A DNA stretch of 24,482 bases from Lachnospiraceae bacterium UBA1683 (GTDB lineage: Bacteria; Bacillota; Clostridia; Lachnospirales; Lachnospiraceae). Each line of letters begins with the position of its first letter. Position 1 is the stretch's first letter. Both the position numbers and the translations under genes were made by a program. Below the pieces are notes generated by a model. The model was given only the letters and a program-made list of their open reading frames with translations, did not search any database and was not told the DNA's origin. Of the stretch, positions 1-7,088 are shown piece by piece. The stretch lies in assembly GCA_002320245.1 (NCBI GenBank), contig DCKD01000077.1, forward strand, positions 1 to 24,482, in the 5' to 3' direction.

Positions 1-97
1 ATCTGGAAGAGGTTTTATCTGTTTGAAAAATGTCAATATCTCATTTTGGGCAGGAGAAAAGATTCATGCGTTTGTCGTGCAAGAAGGCAGAATGGGA

Positions 98-127
98 TTG
101 TATTTCAGGCGGATTCAGTGTTATAAT
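98..127 (+). promoter_or_regulatory. sigma-A-type promoter of asnS
   Basis: TTGTAT at 98-103 and a perfect TATAAT at 122-127 are separated by 18 bases, which predicts a transcript start near 134 and a leader of about 40 nt. A ribosome site AGGAG follows at 161-165, eight bases before the asnS ATG. This is read from the sequence only; no transcript evidence exists here. Confidence 0.7.
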
Positions 128-173
128 ACTATAATTAGTAAAGTCAGCGGACTAAACAAAAGGAGTAAATGAT

Positions 174-1565
174 ATGGAATTGATAACAGTTAGAGAGTTA
201 TTCAAAAACAGAGAGAAATATCTGGAACAGAAGGTGACGGTGGGGGGCTGGATTCGCAGCATCCGTGATTCCAAGACGTTTGGATTTATTGTAGTAAATG
301 ACGGTTCTTATTTTGAGCCGCTGCAGATAGTTTACCATGATAAGATGGAGAATTTTCAGGAGGTTTCGAAACAGAATGTAGGTGCGGCAATTATTGTCAC
401 CGGAACATTAGTGGCAACTCCGCAGGCGAAGCAGCCTTTTGAAATTCAGGCAGATGAGGTTACAGTTGAAGGTGCATCAGCACCGGACTATCCGTTGCAG
501 AAGAAACGCCACAGTTTCGAATATCTCAGAACAATTTCACATCTGCGTCCGAGAACAAATACATTTCAGGCAGTATTCCGCGTGCGTTCTCTGGCGGCGT
601 ATGCAATCCATCAATTTTTTCAGGACAGAGGATTTGTCTATGTGCACACGCCGTTGATTACAGGAAGTGACTGTGAGGGTGCCGGAGAGATGTTCCGCGT
701 GACCACGCTGGATATGGAGAATCTGCCGAAGAATAAGGACGGAAGTGTAGATTACAGTCAGGATTTCTTTGGAAAAGAGACAAGTCTGACCGTCAGTGGG
801 CAATTGAATGGGGAGACCTATGCACAGGCATTCCGGAATATTTACACATTCGGACCGACATTCAGGGCTGAGAATTCCAACACAACCAGACATGCGGCAG
901 AGTTCTGGATGATTGAACCGGAGATTGCATTTGCGGATTTGGAAGATAATATGGAGCTTGCCGAGGCGATGCTGAAGTATGTTATTTCCTATGTAATGGA
1001 GCAGGCGCCGGAGGAGATGCAGTTCTTCAACTCATTTGTGGACAAAGGACTGCTCGACCGTCTGAAAAATGTAGTGGAATCCGATTTTGCAAGAGTGACC
1101 TACACAAAGGCAATCGAGCTGCTGGAAGAGAACAATGATAAGTTTGAATATAAAGTATTCTGGGGATGTGATTTGCAGACAGAGCATGAACGTTACCTGA
1201 CAGAGGAGATTTATAAGCGTCCTGTATTCGTAACCGATTACCCGAAGGAAATCAAAGCATTCTATATGAAACAAAATGATGACGGAAAGACGGTTGCAGC
1301 TGTTGACTGTCTTGTGCCGGGAATTGGAGAGATTATTGGCGGAAGTCAGAGAGAGGACGATTACGAGAAGCTTCTTGCAAGAATGAATGAACTTGGGCTG
1401 AAAGCAGAAGATTACCAGTTCTATCTGGATTTGCGGAAATACGGTTCTACCCGGCATGCAGGATTCGGTCTTGGATTTGAGCGCTGCGTGATGTATCTGA
1501 CCGGAATGGCAAATATTCGCGACGTAATTCCATTCCCGAGAACAGTAAATAACTGCGAGTTGTAA
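174..1565 (+). CDS. asnS: asparaginyl-tRNA synthetase
   Basis: Charges tRNA-Asn with asparagine in the cytoplasm, a class II aminoacyl-tRNA synthetase. The 463-residue length matches the family (about 460). An N-terminal OB-fold anticodon-binding domain covers roughly residues 18-100 (VTVGGWIRSIRDSKTFGFIV). The catalytic domain shows motif 2 (TFRAENSNTTRHAAEFWMIE, about 229-248) and motif 3 near the C-terminus (GFGLGFERCVMYLTGMANIR followed by DVIPFPRT). The AENSNT stretch and the insert around residues 180-220 favour AsnRS over AspRS. The ATG at 174 is supported by AGGAG at 161-165 and by the OB fold starting soon after. It seems to be transcribed alone: it has its own promoter and a palindromic element follows the stop. 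Confidence 0.97.
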   Translation: MELITVRELFKNREKYLEQKVTVGGWIRSIRDSKTFGFIVVNDGSYFEPLQIVYHDKMENFQEVSKQNVGAAIIVTGTLVATPQAKQPFEIQADEVTVEGASAPDYPLQKKRHSFEYLRTISHLRPRTNTFQAVFRVRSLAAYAIHQFFQDRGFVYVHTPLITGSDCEGAGEMFRVTTLDMENLPKNKDGSVDYSQDFFGKETSLTVSGQLNGETYAQAFRNIYTFGPTFRAENSNTTRHAAEFWMIEPEIAFADLEDNMELAEAMLKYVISYVMEQAPEEMQFFNSFVDKGLLDRLKNVVESDFARVTYTKAIELLEENNDKFEYKVFWGCDLQTEHERYLTEEIYKRPVFVTDYPKEIKAFYMKQNDDGKTVAAVDCLVPGIGEIIGGSQREDDYEKLLARMNELGLKAEDYQFYLDLRKYGSTRHAGFGLGFERCVMYLTGMANIRDVIPFPRTVNNCEL

Positions 1566-1570
1566 AAATC

Positions 1571-1619
1571 TTCAATTGGGGACGTAGTAAATGTGAACTT
1601 TACTACGTCCCCAATTGAA
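1571..1619. repeat. perfect 21-bp intergenic hairpin, REP-like
   Basis: Bases 1571-1591 are the exact reverse complement of 1599-1619, with a seven-base loop (TGTGAAC). The core is GGGGACGTAGTAAA. No T-run follows, so it is a poor rho-independent terminator, although it could protect the 3' end of the asnS transcript. The GGGGAC/GTCCCC ends recall the palindromes near 4557, 9735, 10998 and 20497, but the rest of the stem differs, so it is at best a distant relative. Two GGGTGTCCC copies follow at 1625-1633 and 1647-1655. Confidence 0.8.
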
Positions 1620-1624
1620 CTTTA

Positions 1625-1655
1625 GGGTGTCCCTTTTTGAAGTCAGGGGTGTCCC
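1625..1655. repeat. GGGTGTCCC direct repeat pair
   Basis: GGGTGTCCC occurs at 1625-1633 and again at 1647-1655, between the asnS hairpin and the ribosome site of the SbcD-like gene. It resembles a shortened GGGACTGTCCC module of the palindrome family found elsewhere in the window and may be its decayed remnant. That link is inference. Confidence 0.4.
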
Positions 1656-1670
1656 AAAATGGAGGAGTGT

Positions 1671-2732
1671 ATGAGATTTATTCATATTGCGGATGTGCAT
1701 CTGGGTGCGCAGCCGGATGCGGGAAGTGTATACAGTGCGCAGCGGCCACAGGAATTGTGGGAGGCGTTTTCTGAGGTGATTGCACTGTGTGAGCGTGAGA
1801 AAATGGATTTGCTTTTGATTGCGGGGGATTTATTCCATCGGCAGCCGTTATTACGGGAGCTGAAAGAAGTGAACTATCTGTTTTCGACGCTGAGTGTGAC
1901 GAAGGTTGTACTTATTGCGGGAAATCATGACTATATAAGAAAGGATTCTTATTACAGAACATTTTCATGGAACAGAAATGTGTACCCATTGTTCGGAAGA
2001 GAGCCACAGAAGGTGTTTTTTCGGGAGCTGGATACGGCAGTGTACGGGTTCAGTTATTATGAGCGGGAGATTCGGGAACCGCTTTACGATGAGGTATGCA
2101 CGGCTGTGGAAAATGATATGCGGTATCGCATTCTGCTGGCACACGGCGGGGATGAAAAACATATTCCTATCCGCCGGGAAATACTGGAGCGTTCCGAGTT
2201 TGATTATATTGCGATGGGGCACATCCATAAGCCTCAGGAAGTGATTGCCGGCCGCGCCCTGTATGCAGGCGCGTTGGAACCGATTGATAAAAATGATGTC
2301 GGACCGCACGGTTATGTCCGCGGTGGGATTACCTCTCATGGGGTTCGGACGGAGTTCGTGCCCTTTGCAAAGCGGGAGTACATTCATCTTGTTCTGAAAG
2401 TCAATCGGTCGATGACCGCCGGTGCATTGCTGAATTGGATGCGGCAGGTGGTGGAGCAGCGAGGAACACAGAACCTGTACAAGTTTATTTTGCGTGGATT
2501 CCGTGACCCGGATATTACATTCGATGCGGAGCAGATGTATCTGCCGGAAAACGTGTTGGAATTGGTTGACGAGACAGAGGCAGCATATGATTTTTCAAAT
2601 ATTTTGGAGAATAATCGGGACAATCTGATTGGAAAATATATTGAGACTTTTGCGGATTGCGAGGAGGGTTCTCTGGAGCATCAGGCATTGCAGGAAGGGG
2701 TGCTTGCGCTGATGAAGAACCGAATGGAGTAA
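1671..2732 (+). CDS. SbcD/YhaO-like DNA repair exonuclease (metallophosphoesterase)
   Basis: Predicted Mn-dependent nuclease subunit that works with the SbcC/YhaN-like ATPase encoded 21 bases downstream. All calcineurin-type metallophosphoesterase blocks are present in order: DVH at residues 8-10 (IADVHLG), GD at 52-53 (AGDLFH), GNHD at 84-87, H158 (LLAHGG) and GHIH at 183-186. I start at the ATG at 1671, giving 353 residues, because GGAGGAG at 1661-1667 is correctly spaced for it and MRFIHIADVHLG is the usual family N-terminus; an in-frame ATG at 1659 would place the ribosome site inside the gene. The Mre11-like core is followed by a capping region of about 140 residues. It resembles B. subtilis YhaO more than E. 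coli SbcD. No promoter was recognised. Confidence 0.88.
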   Translation: MRFIHIADVHLGAQPDAGSVYSAQRPQELWEAFSEVIALCEREKMDLLLIAGDLFHRQPLLRELKEVNYLFSTLSVTKVVLIAGNHDYIRKDSYYRTFSWNRNVYPLFGREPQKVFFRELDTAVYGFSYYEREIREPLYDEVCTAVENDMRYRILLAHGGDEKHIPIRREILERSEFDYIAMGHIHKPQEVIAGRALYAGALEPIDKNDVGPHGYVRGGITSHGVRTEFVPFAKREYIHLVLKVNRSMTAGALLNWMRQVVEQRGTQNLYKFILRGFRDPDITFDAEQMYLPENVLELVDETEAAYDFSNILENNRDNLIGKYIETFADCEEGSLEHQALQEGVLALMKNRME

Positions 2733-2753
2733 AAGCAAAGTGGAGGAGTAAAC

Positions 2754-4547
2754 ATGGTAATAAAAGAGTTGTACCTGAAACATTTCGGGAAATTTACGGA
2801 TGCCCGATTCGAACTTTCCGAAGGAATTCAGGTTTTTTACGGGGAAAACGAATACGGAAAATCTACAGTTTATGCATTTATCAAAGCAATGCTTTTCGGA
2901 TTGGAGCGAGGACGCGGGCGCGCGGCGCAGAAGGACGAATTCAGTCGGTATGAACCATGGGAAAATCCGAATTATTATGCCGGAATGATGCGGTTTTGCT
3001 GTGGGAAGCGCACATTCCGTCTGGAGCGGGAGTTTGACAGGTATGGGAAACGGGCGACGCTGATTTGTGAAGATGACGGGGAAGAACTGTCTGTGGAGGA
3101 TGGCGACTTGGATATGCTGCTCGGGGGCATGACGGCAGCGTCATTTGAAAATGCAGCCGGAATCGGACAGCTTACGGCGCAGCCGGGGCAGGGACTGGCG
3201 GCGGAGCTGAAAAATTGTGCGGCAAACTATTACGAGACTGGCAGCGGGGAAGTGGATTTCCACGGTACGATGGAATGCTTGAAAGAGAAGAAAAAAGCCA
3301 TCGGACAGAAAATGAAAACCATCCGGCAAGAGCAGGAGCAGGAGGCGGAACGGCTGCGGATTCAGCAGCAATATGTAAAAGAGGAACTTCAAAAACTGGA
3401 ACGTGAACTACAGGAGTCCCGCCGGAAAGAGAAAGAACAGTGGGAGATTCAGCGGAAACAAAAGATTCAAATGGAACAGGAGCAGATGGAACAAGAGCGG
3501 GAAACTCAGCGAAAACAGCGGGAGCAGATGGAACAGAGGAAGGGAATCCCGCGGAAGCAGCAGGAACGGATAGAGCAACAGAGGAATTATGAATCAGGGC
3601 AGCAGGCGGAAGTCTGGAAACGCATTTTCCGTATGTTGCTTGGTGTATTTCTTGTGGGAGGAGTTATAGGCAGTTTGGTGGTACTGCTCGCGCATATTTC
3701 GCTGGTGTTGTTCCTTGTGTGCTGGTGCGTATTTTTCCTCGGAAGTTGTCTGTCAGTGAGCATCATCCGCGGAATGCGGCGCGGAGGAAAAACACAGTCG
3801 TGGAATAAAACCTCATATGACAATCCAGAGACACAATCCCCACAGGAGAACCCGGCTCAGCCCCTACAGGAGAACCCGACGCAGTCCGTATGGCAGAATC
3901 CGGCACGATCCCCACAGGAGAACCCGGCTCAGCTTACACAGGAGAACCCAGTACAAATTGCACAGGAGAAACTACAGGAGATACAGGAACGGGTGCAGCG
4001 CACTGCGTGGCTTTCGGAGCAGGTGCAGAGTTCGATGCAGGATAAGCAAATTCAGTTCCGTAACTTACAGGAGCAGATTGAGGAGCAGACACAGCCCGGC
4101 GATGTATATCGGCGGCTGACGGAGAAACAAAAGGCGTTGGATTTGGCAATGGAACGGCTTTCTCAGGCGGCGCGGCAGATGACACAGGCATTTGGCGCCC
4201 GGCTGAACCGTGAGACATCCCGCATCCTTTCGGAGATAACCGATGGTGCATGTGAGCGTGTCTTAGTGGAAGACAATCTGGAATTAAGCGTTATCCGTGA
4301 AGGAAGAAAGATATCGGTTGAACGCTTAAGCCGCGGGATGATGGAGCAAGTCTATTTCGCGCTGCGTATGGCAGCACTGAATTTGTTGTATACCGAAGAA
4401 GAAATGCCAGTCATATTTGACGATGCATTTGTCTACTATGATGAAAAAAGATTAAAATCTACACTAAAATGGTTGAGCGAACAGCAAAGACAAGTTATAA
4501 TATTTAGTTGCCAAATGCGCGAAAAAGAAATTGTAAAACAATTCTGA
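2754..4547 (+). CDS. SbcC/YhaN-like AAA ATPase with membrane hairpin
   Basis: SMC/Rad50-type ATPase, 597 residues, likely partner of the upstream nuclease in DNA end processing. The N-terminal lobe has Walker A GENEYGKST (residues 30-38). The C-terminal lobe has an ABC-signature-like LSRGMMEQVYFALRMA from about 525 and Walker B MPVIFDD at 551-557. Between them lie a Q/E/K/R-rich coiled coil (about 175-280), two hydrophobic helices (about 294-312 and 315-337), an octapeptide repeat with QENP cores (362-409) and a second short coiled coil. A membrane hairpin at the coiled-coil apex would tether the ATPase to the membrane; I recall YhaN-type proteins also having such segments but cannot check. 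It is much shorter than the roughly 960 residues I recall for YhaN. The ATG has GGAGGAG at 2742-2748. Confidence 0.85.
   Translation: MVIKELYLKHFGKFTDARFELSEGIQVFYGENEYGKSTVYAFIKAMLFGLERGRGRAAQKDEFSRYEPWENPNYYAGMMRFCCGKRTFRLEREFDRYGKRATLICEDDGEELSVEDGDLDMLLGGMTAASFENAAGIGQLTAQPGQGLAAELKNCAANYYETGSGEVDFHGTMECLKEKKKAIGQKMKTIRQEQEQEAERLRIQQQYVKEELQKLERELQESRRKEKEQWEIQRKQKIQMEQEQMEQERETQRKQREQMEQRKGIPRKQQERIEQQRNYESGQQAEVWKRIFRMLLGVFLVGGVIGSLVVLLAHISLVLFLVCWCVFFLGSCLSVSIIRGMRRGGKTQSWNKTSYDNPETQSPQENPAQPLQENPTQSVWQNPARSPQENPAQLTQENPVQIAQEKLQEIQERVQRTAWLSEQVQSSMQDKQIQFRNLQEQIEEQTQPGDVYRRLTEKQKALDLAMERLSQAARQMTQAFGARLNRETSRILSEITDGACERVLVEDNLELSVIREGRKISVERLSRGMMEQVYFALRMAALNLLYTEEEMPVIFDDAFVYYDEKRLKSTLKWLSEQQRQVIIFSCQMREKEIVKQF
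3837..3980 (+). repeat. 24-bp tandem repeat inside the SbcC/YhaN-like gene
   Basis: Six consecutive 24-base units encode the octapeptides SPQENPAQ, PLQENPTQ, SVWQNPAR, SPQENPAQ, LTQENPVQ and IAQEKLQE. Units one (3837-3860) and four (3909-3932) are identical in DNA as well as in protein, while the others have drifted. It lies just after the second membrane helix, between hydrophobic hairpin and distal coiled coil, and probably encodes a flexible linker. Confidence 0.85.
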
Positions 4548-4556
4548 AAATGAAGC

Positions 4557-4599
4557 GCAAAAGGGACAGTCCCTTCTCAGAAGGGACTGTCCCCTTTGC
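4557..4599. repeat. GGGACAGTCCC palindrome, two-module copy
   Basis: Bases 4557-4577 pair with 4579-4599 with a single A/C mismatch. Each half carries a self-palindromic core, AAGGGACAGTCCCTT at 4561-4575 and AAGGGACTGTCCC at 4581-4593. It is almost identical to the copy at 10998-11040. It starts ten bases after the stop of the ATPase gene and ends 20 bases before the cca start. No T-run follows. Confidence 0.85.
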
Positions 4600-4618
4600 A
4601 GATGGAAGGAAGAGCTAT

Positions 4619-5953
4619 ATGAAGATTACGTTACCGGAAAAAGTGACGATGATTATTGAAAATTTGCAGATGCACGGATATGAAGCCTACGCGGTCGGTG
4701 GTTGTGTGCGAGACTCCATTCTGGCGAAACGCCCGCAGGATTGGGATATCACGACATCTGCGAAACCGGAGCAGATTAAAAGTCTGTTCCGCAGGACGGT
4801 GGATACGGGGATTGAGCATGGTACGGTGACGGTGGTGTTTGGAAAGGATATGTTTGAGGTGACGACCTACCGGATTGACGGTATGTACGAGGACAGCCGC
4901 CACCCGAAGGAGGTTATCTTTACCAATAAGCTGGAGGAAGATTTGAAACGGCGGGACTTTACGATTAACGCGATGGCATACAACGATGAAGTCCGGCTCG
5001 TGGATGTATTTGGAGGCATGAGGGATTTGAACCACCATCTGATTCGCTGCGTGGGAGACCCGAAGGAGCGTTTTGAGGAAGACGCCCTTCGCATTCTGCG
5101 GGCGGTAAGGTTTTCTGCACAGCTTAATTTCCCGATTGAGCCTTTTACAGCGGCGGCAATCCGCAATCACGCACAGGCACTGGAAAATATCAGTGCGGAG
5201 CGGATTCAGGCAGAGCTGGTGAAATTGCTGGTATCGAACCACCCGGAGCGGATTCAGGATGCGTATGAGCTGGGAATTACGAAAGTAATTCTGCCGGAAT
5301 GGGACCAGATGGTTGGCGTACGCCAGAACACGCCGCATCATAAATACGATGTGGCAGGGCATACACTGCATGCGCTGAAAAATGTAAAGAAAGATAAGAT
5401 TCTCCGGCTGACCATGTTGTTCCATGATATGGGCAAGCCGGATATGAAGACGACAGATGAAAGCGGGCGGGACCATTTCAAGGGACATGCACTTGTGAGC
5501 GAGGAAAAAGCGCGCGCCATTATGCGGCGTCTGAAATTTGACAATGAAACGATAAAAAAAGTGACAAAGCTTGTTTGCTATCACGATTACCGGATTGAGG
5601 CGACCGGGCCGAATGTGCGCCGTGCGATGAACCGAATCAGCGTGGAGCTGTTCCCATATTATCTGGCAATCCGTATGGCAGACGTGAAGGCACAGAGCCC
5701 ATACCGCCGGCGCGAGAAGATTGAAAATATTATTGCCATGAGGGAAGTTTATCAGGAAACGTTAATCAGTGGACATTGTGTGACGCTGCGGGATCTTGCG
5801 GTGACCGGAAAAGACCTGATGGAGCTTGGTATGAAACCGGGGCGGGAGCTCGGCAGTATGCTAAATGAACTGCTGGAATGGGTAATCGACGATCCGGATT
5901 GCAACAAAAAGGAGATTCTCTGTGAATATGTAAAAGAAAGGGTTGGACTTTAG
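4619..5953 (+). CDS. cca: CCA tRNA nucleotidyltransferase with HD domain
   Basis: Adds or repairs the 3' CCA of tRNAs. Class II nucleotidyltransferase features appear in order: GGCVRD (residues 27-32), the catalytic DWD (41-43), RRDFTINAMA (111-120), and EDALR (154-158), the EDxxR nucleotide-selection motif, followed by ILRAVRF. An HD domain follows with HD at 269-270 (LFHDMGKPD) and YHDYR around 321-325. I place the start at the ATG at 4619 (444 residues), preceded by GGAAGGAAG at 4604-4612. An in-frame ATG at 4508 would add 37 residues, but it would overlap the ATPase gene and translate straight through the palindrome at 4557-4599. The HD domain in other CCA enzymes can have phosphatase or phosphodiesterase activity; whether it does here is unknown. 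Confidence 0.95.
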   Translation: MKITLPEKVTMIIENLQMHGYEAYAVGGCVRDSILAKRPQDWDITTSAKPEQIKSLFRRTVDTGIEHGTVTVVFGKDMFEVTTYRIDGMYEDSRHPKEVIFTNKLEEDLKRRDFTINAMAYNDEVRLVDVFGGMRDLNHHLIRCVGDPKERFEEDALRILRAVRFSAQLNFPIEPFTAAAIRNHAQALENISAERIQAELVKLLVSNHPERIQDAYELGITKVILPEWDQMVGVRQNTPHHKYDVAGHTLHALKNVKKDKILRLTMLFHDMGKPDMKTTDESGRDHFKGHALVSEEKARAIMRRLKFDNETIKKVTKLVCYHDYRIEATGPNVRRAMNRISVELFPYYLAIRMADVKAQSPYRRREKIENIIAMREVYQETLISGHCVTLRDLAVTGKDLMELGMKPGRELGSMLNELLEWVIDDPDCNKKEILCEYVKERVGL

Positions 5954-5962
5954 CATACTTCG

Positions 5963-6018
5963 GCTGCTCCCTACATAGATTAGAAAGAGTTATGAATCGT
6001 GTAGATGTAGGGGGCAGC
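5963..6018 (+). promoter_or_regulatory. hairpin enclosing the ribosome site of the CotS-like gene
   Basis: Bases 5963-5976 pair with 6005-6018, 14 bp with one G-U pair, around a 28-base loop. The right arm contains AGGGGG (6009-6014), the only plausible Shine-Dalgarno sequence for the ATG at 6020, and ends one base before that ATG. If the RNA folds this way, ribosome access is blocked. The left arm starts ten bases after the cca stop, so ribosomes finishing cca could influence folding. The pairing is visible in the sequence; the regulatory role is inference. Confidence 0.6.
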
Positions 6019-6019
6019 A

Positions 6020-7030
6020 ATGAGAGAATACGAATTAGAAGTTTTGGAACAATATCATATCGAGCCAGAGAGCACCCGGAAAATGAGGGGTGCGTTTTTT
6101 ATCGACACAAAAGAGGGAACGATGCTGTTAAGAGAGACGACAATTTCTGACAGGCGTGCCCTCTTATTATATACGCTGCTTTGCCGGCTGGAGGCATCAG
6201 GTTTCCAAAATGTAGACACACCGGTACTTACAGCCGAGGGACATTTGATTGCCCGCTCAAGAGACGGAAGCCGTTATATGCTCAAAAAATGGTATGACGG
6301 GCGGGAGTGCGAGGTGCGCCGGGAAAATGATATTCTGGCGGCAGCGGGGAATCTGGCACGTCTCCATCGGAATCTGTACTGGCAGGAAATTTGCAGCTTG
6401 GAAGAAAAGCAGACAATCCGTCCACCTGTGGGAAGACATCTAAAGGAGGAGTTCCTCTGCCATAACAGGGAACTGAAGAAAGTGCGCGCGTTTATAAGGA
6501 AACGGGTAAATAAGGGGAAGTTTGAATATTTGTTTCTGGAATCCTTTGAGCAAATGTACCGGCTTGCAGTGCAGGTATCAGATAAGCTGGAGGACTCCCG
6601 GTACGAGGAGCTGTATCGCGAGAGCATCGCACAGAAGCGGCTTGTTCACGGCGATTACAATTATCACAACGTTATTTTGCTGCCACAGGGGATTGCAACT
6701 ACGAACTTTGAACATTTCCGAATGGATATTCAGGTGCAGGACTTGTACTATTTTCTGCGGAAAGTCATGGAAAAACATCGCTGGCGAGTGTCCTTTGGGG
6801 ATGCTATTTTAAACGCGTATGCCAGAGGACGGAGCCTGAATTCGCAGGAAATGGAGTACATTGCCCTGAAACTTGCCTACCCGGAAAAATTCTGGAAAAC
6901 GGCGAATACCTACTATCATTCAAATAAGGTATGGATACCGGAGAAAAATGTCGAGAAACTCTTGCTTTCAGTGACGCAGACAGAAGAAAAAATGCGGTTT
7001 TTAGAGACGATATTCTCTTTTCATTTGTAA
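6020..7030 (+). CDS. CotS-family spore coat kinase-like protein
   Basis: 336 residues of the CotS/YsxE/YutH family, kinase-fold proteins of the choline-kinase type found in the spore coat. The catalytic-loop equivalent HGDYNYHN is intact at 210-217 (D212, N217). The next metal-binding motif, normally an Asp before a hydrophobic residue, reads TTNFEHF with Asn at 229, so catalysis is doubtful. The tail (QVQDLYYFLRKVMEKHRW, about 238-255) is typical of the family. No signal peptide or membrane segment is visible. The ATG at 6020 has AGGGGG at 6009-6014 inside a hairpin. It lies 66 bases after cca. I did not find a convincing sporulation-sigma promoter. A generic aminoglycoside-phosphotransferase-like protein is the alternative. 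Confidence 0.8.
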   Translation: MREYELEVLEQYHIEPESTRKMRGAFFIDTKEGTMLLRETTISDRRALLLYTLLCRLEASGFQNVDTPVLTAEGHLIARSRDGSRYMLKKWYDGRECEVRRENDILAAAGNLARLHRNLYWQEICSLEEKQTIRPPVGRHLKEEFLCHNRELKKVRAFIRKRVNKGKFEYLFLESFEQMYRLAVQVSDKLEDSRYEELYRESIAQKRLVHGDYNYHNVILLPQGIATTNFEHFRMDIQVQDLYYFLRKVMEKHRWRVSFGDAILNAYARGRSLNSQEMEYIALKLAYPEKFWKTANTYYHSNKVWIPEKNVEKLLLSVTQTEEKMRFLETIFSFHL

Positions 7031-7046
7031 ATGTCTGATGTATAAT
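7018..7046 (+). promoter_or_regulatory. weak candidate promoter of the phosphoglucomutase gene
   Basis: TATAAT at 7041-7046 lies 17 bases after TTTTCA (7018-7023), which is a poor -35 box and overlaps the end of the CotS-like gene. The gene it would serve begins at 7089 with AGGAGGT at 7076-7082. Confidence 0.35.
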
Positions 7047-7088
7047 AAGACATAGTTATAAATACATTATCGGGCAGGAGGTACCAAA

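Noticed and set aside
2..172. Open frame running from the window edge to a TGA just before asnS
   Set aside because: It reads through the asnS promoter and ribosome site, has no recognisable protein motif and no visible start; most likely chance.
3813..3980. CRISPR-like or intergenic tandem repeat
   Set aside because: The 24-base units are in frame within the ATPase gene, have no spacers and encode a protein repeat.
4557..4599. Palindromes considered as rho-independent terminators
   Set aside because: The stems are strong but no run of T follows the copies at 4557 and 10998, and divIC already has a proper terminator before the latter.
4631..5584. 317-codon open frame on the minus strand opposite cca
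   Set aside because: Antisense shadow of a clearly conserved gene; no ribosome site and no recognisable domain.
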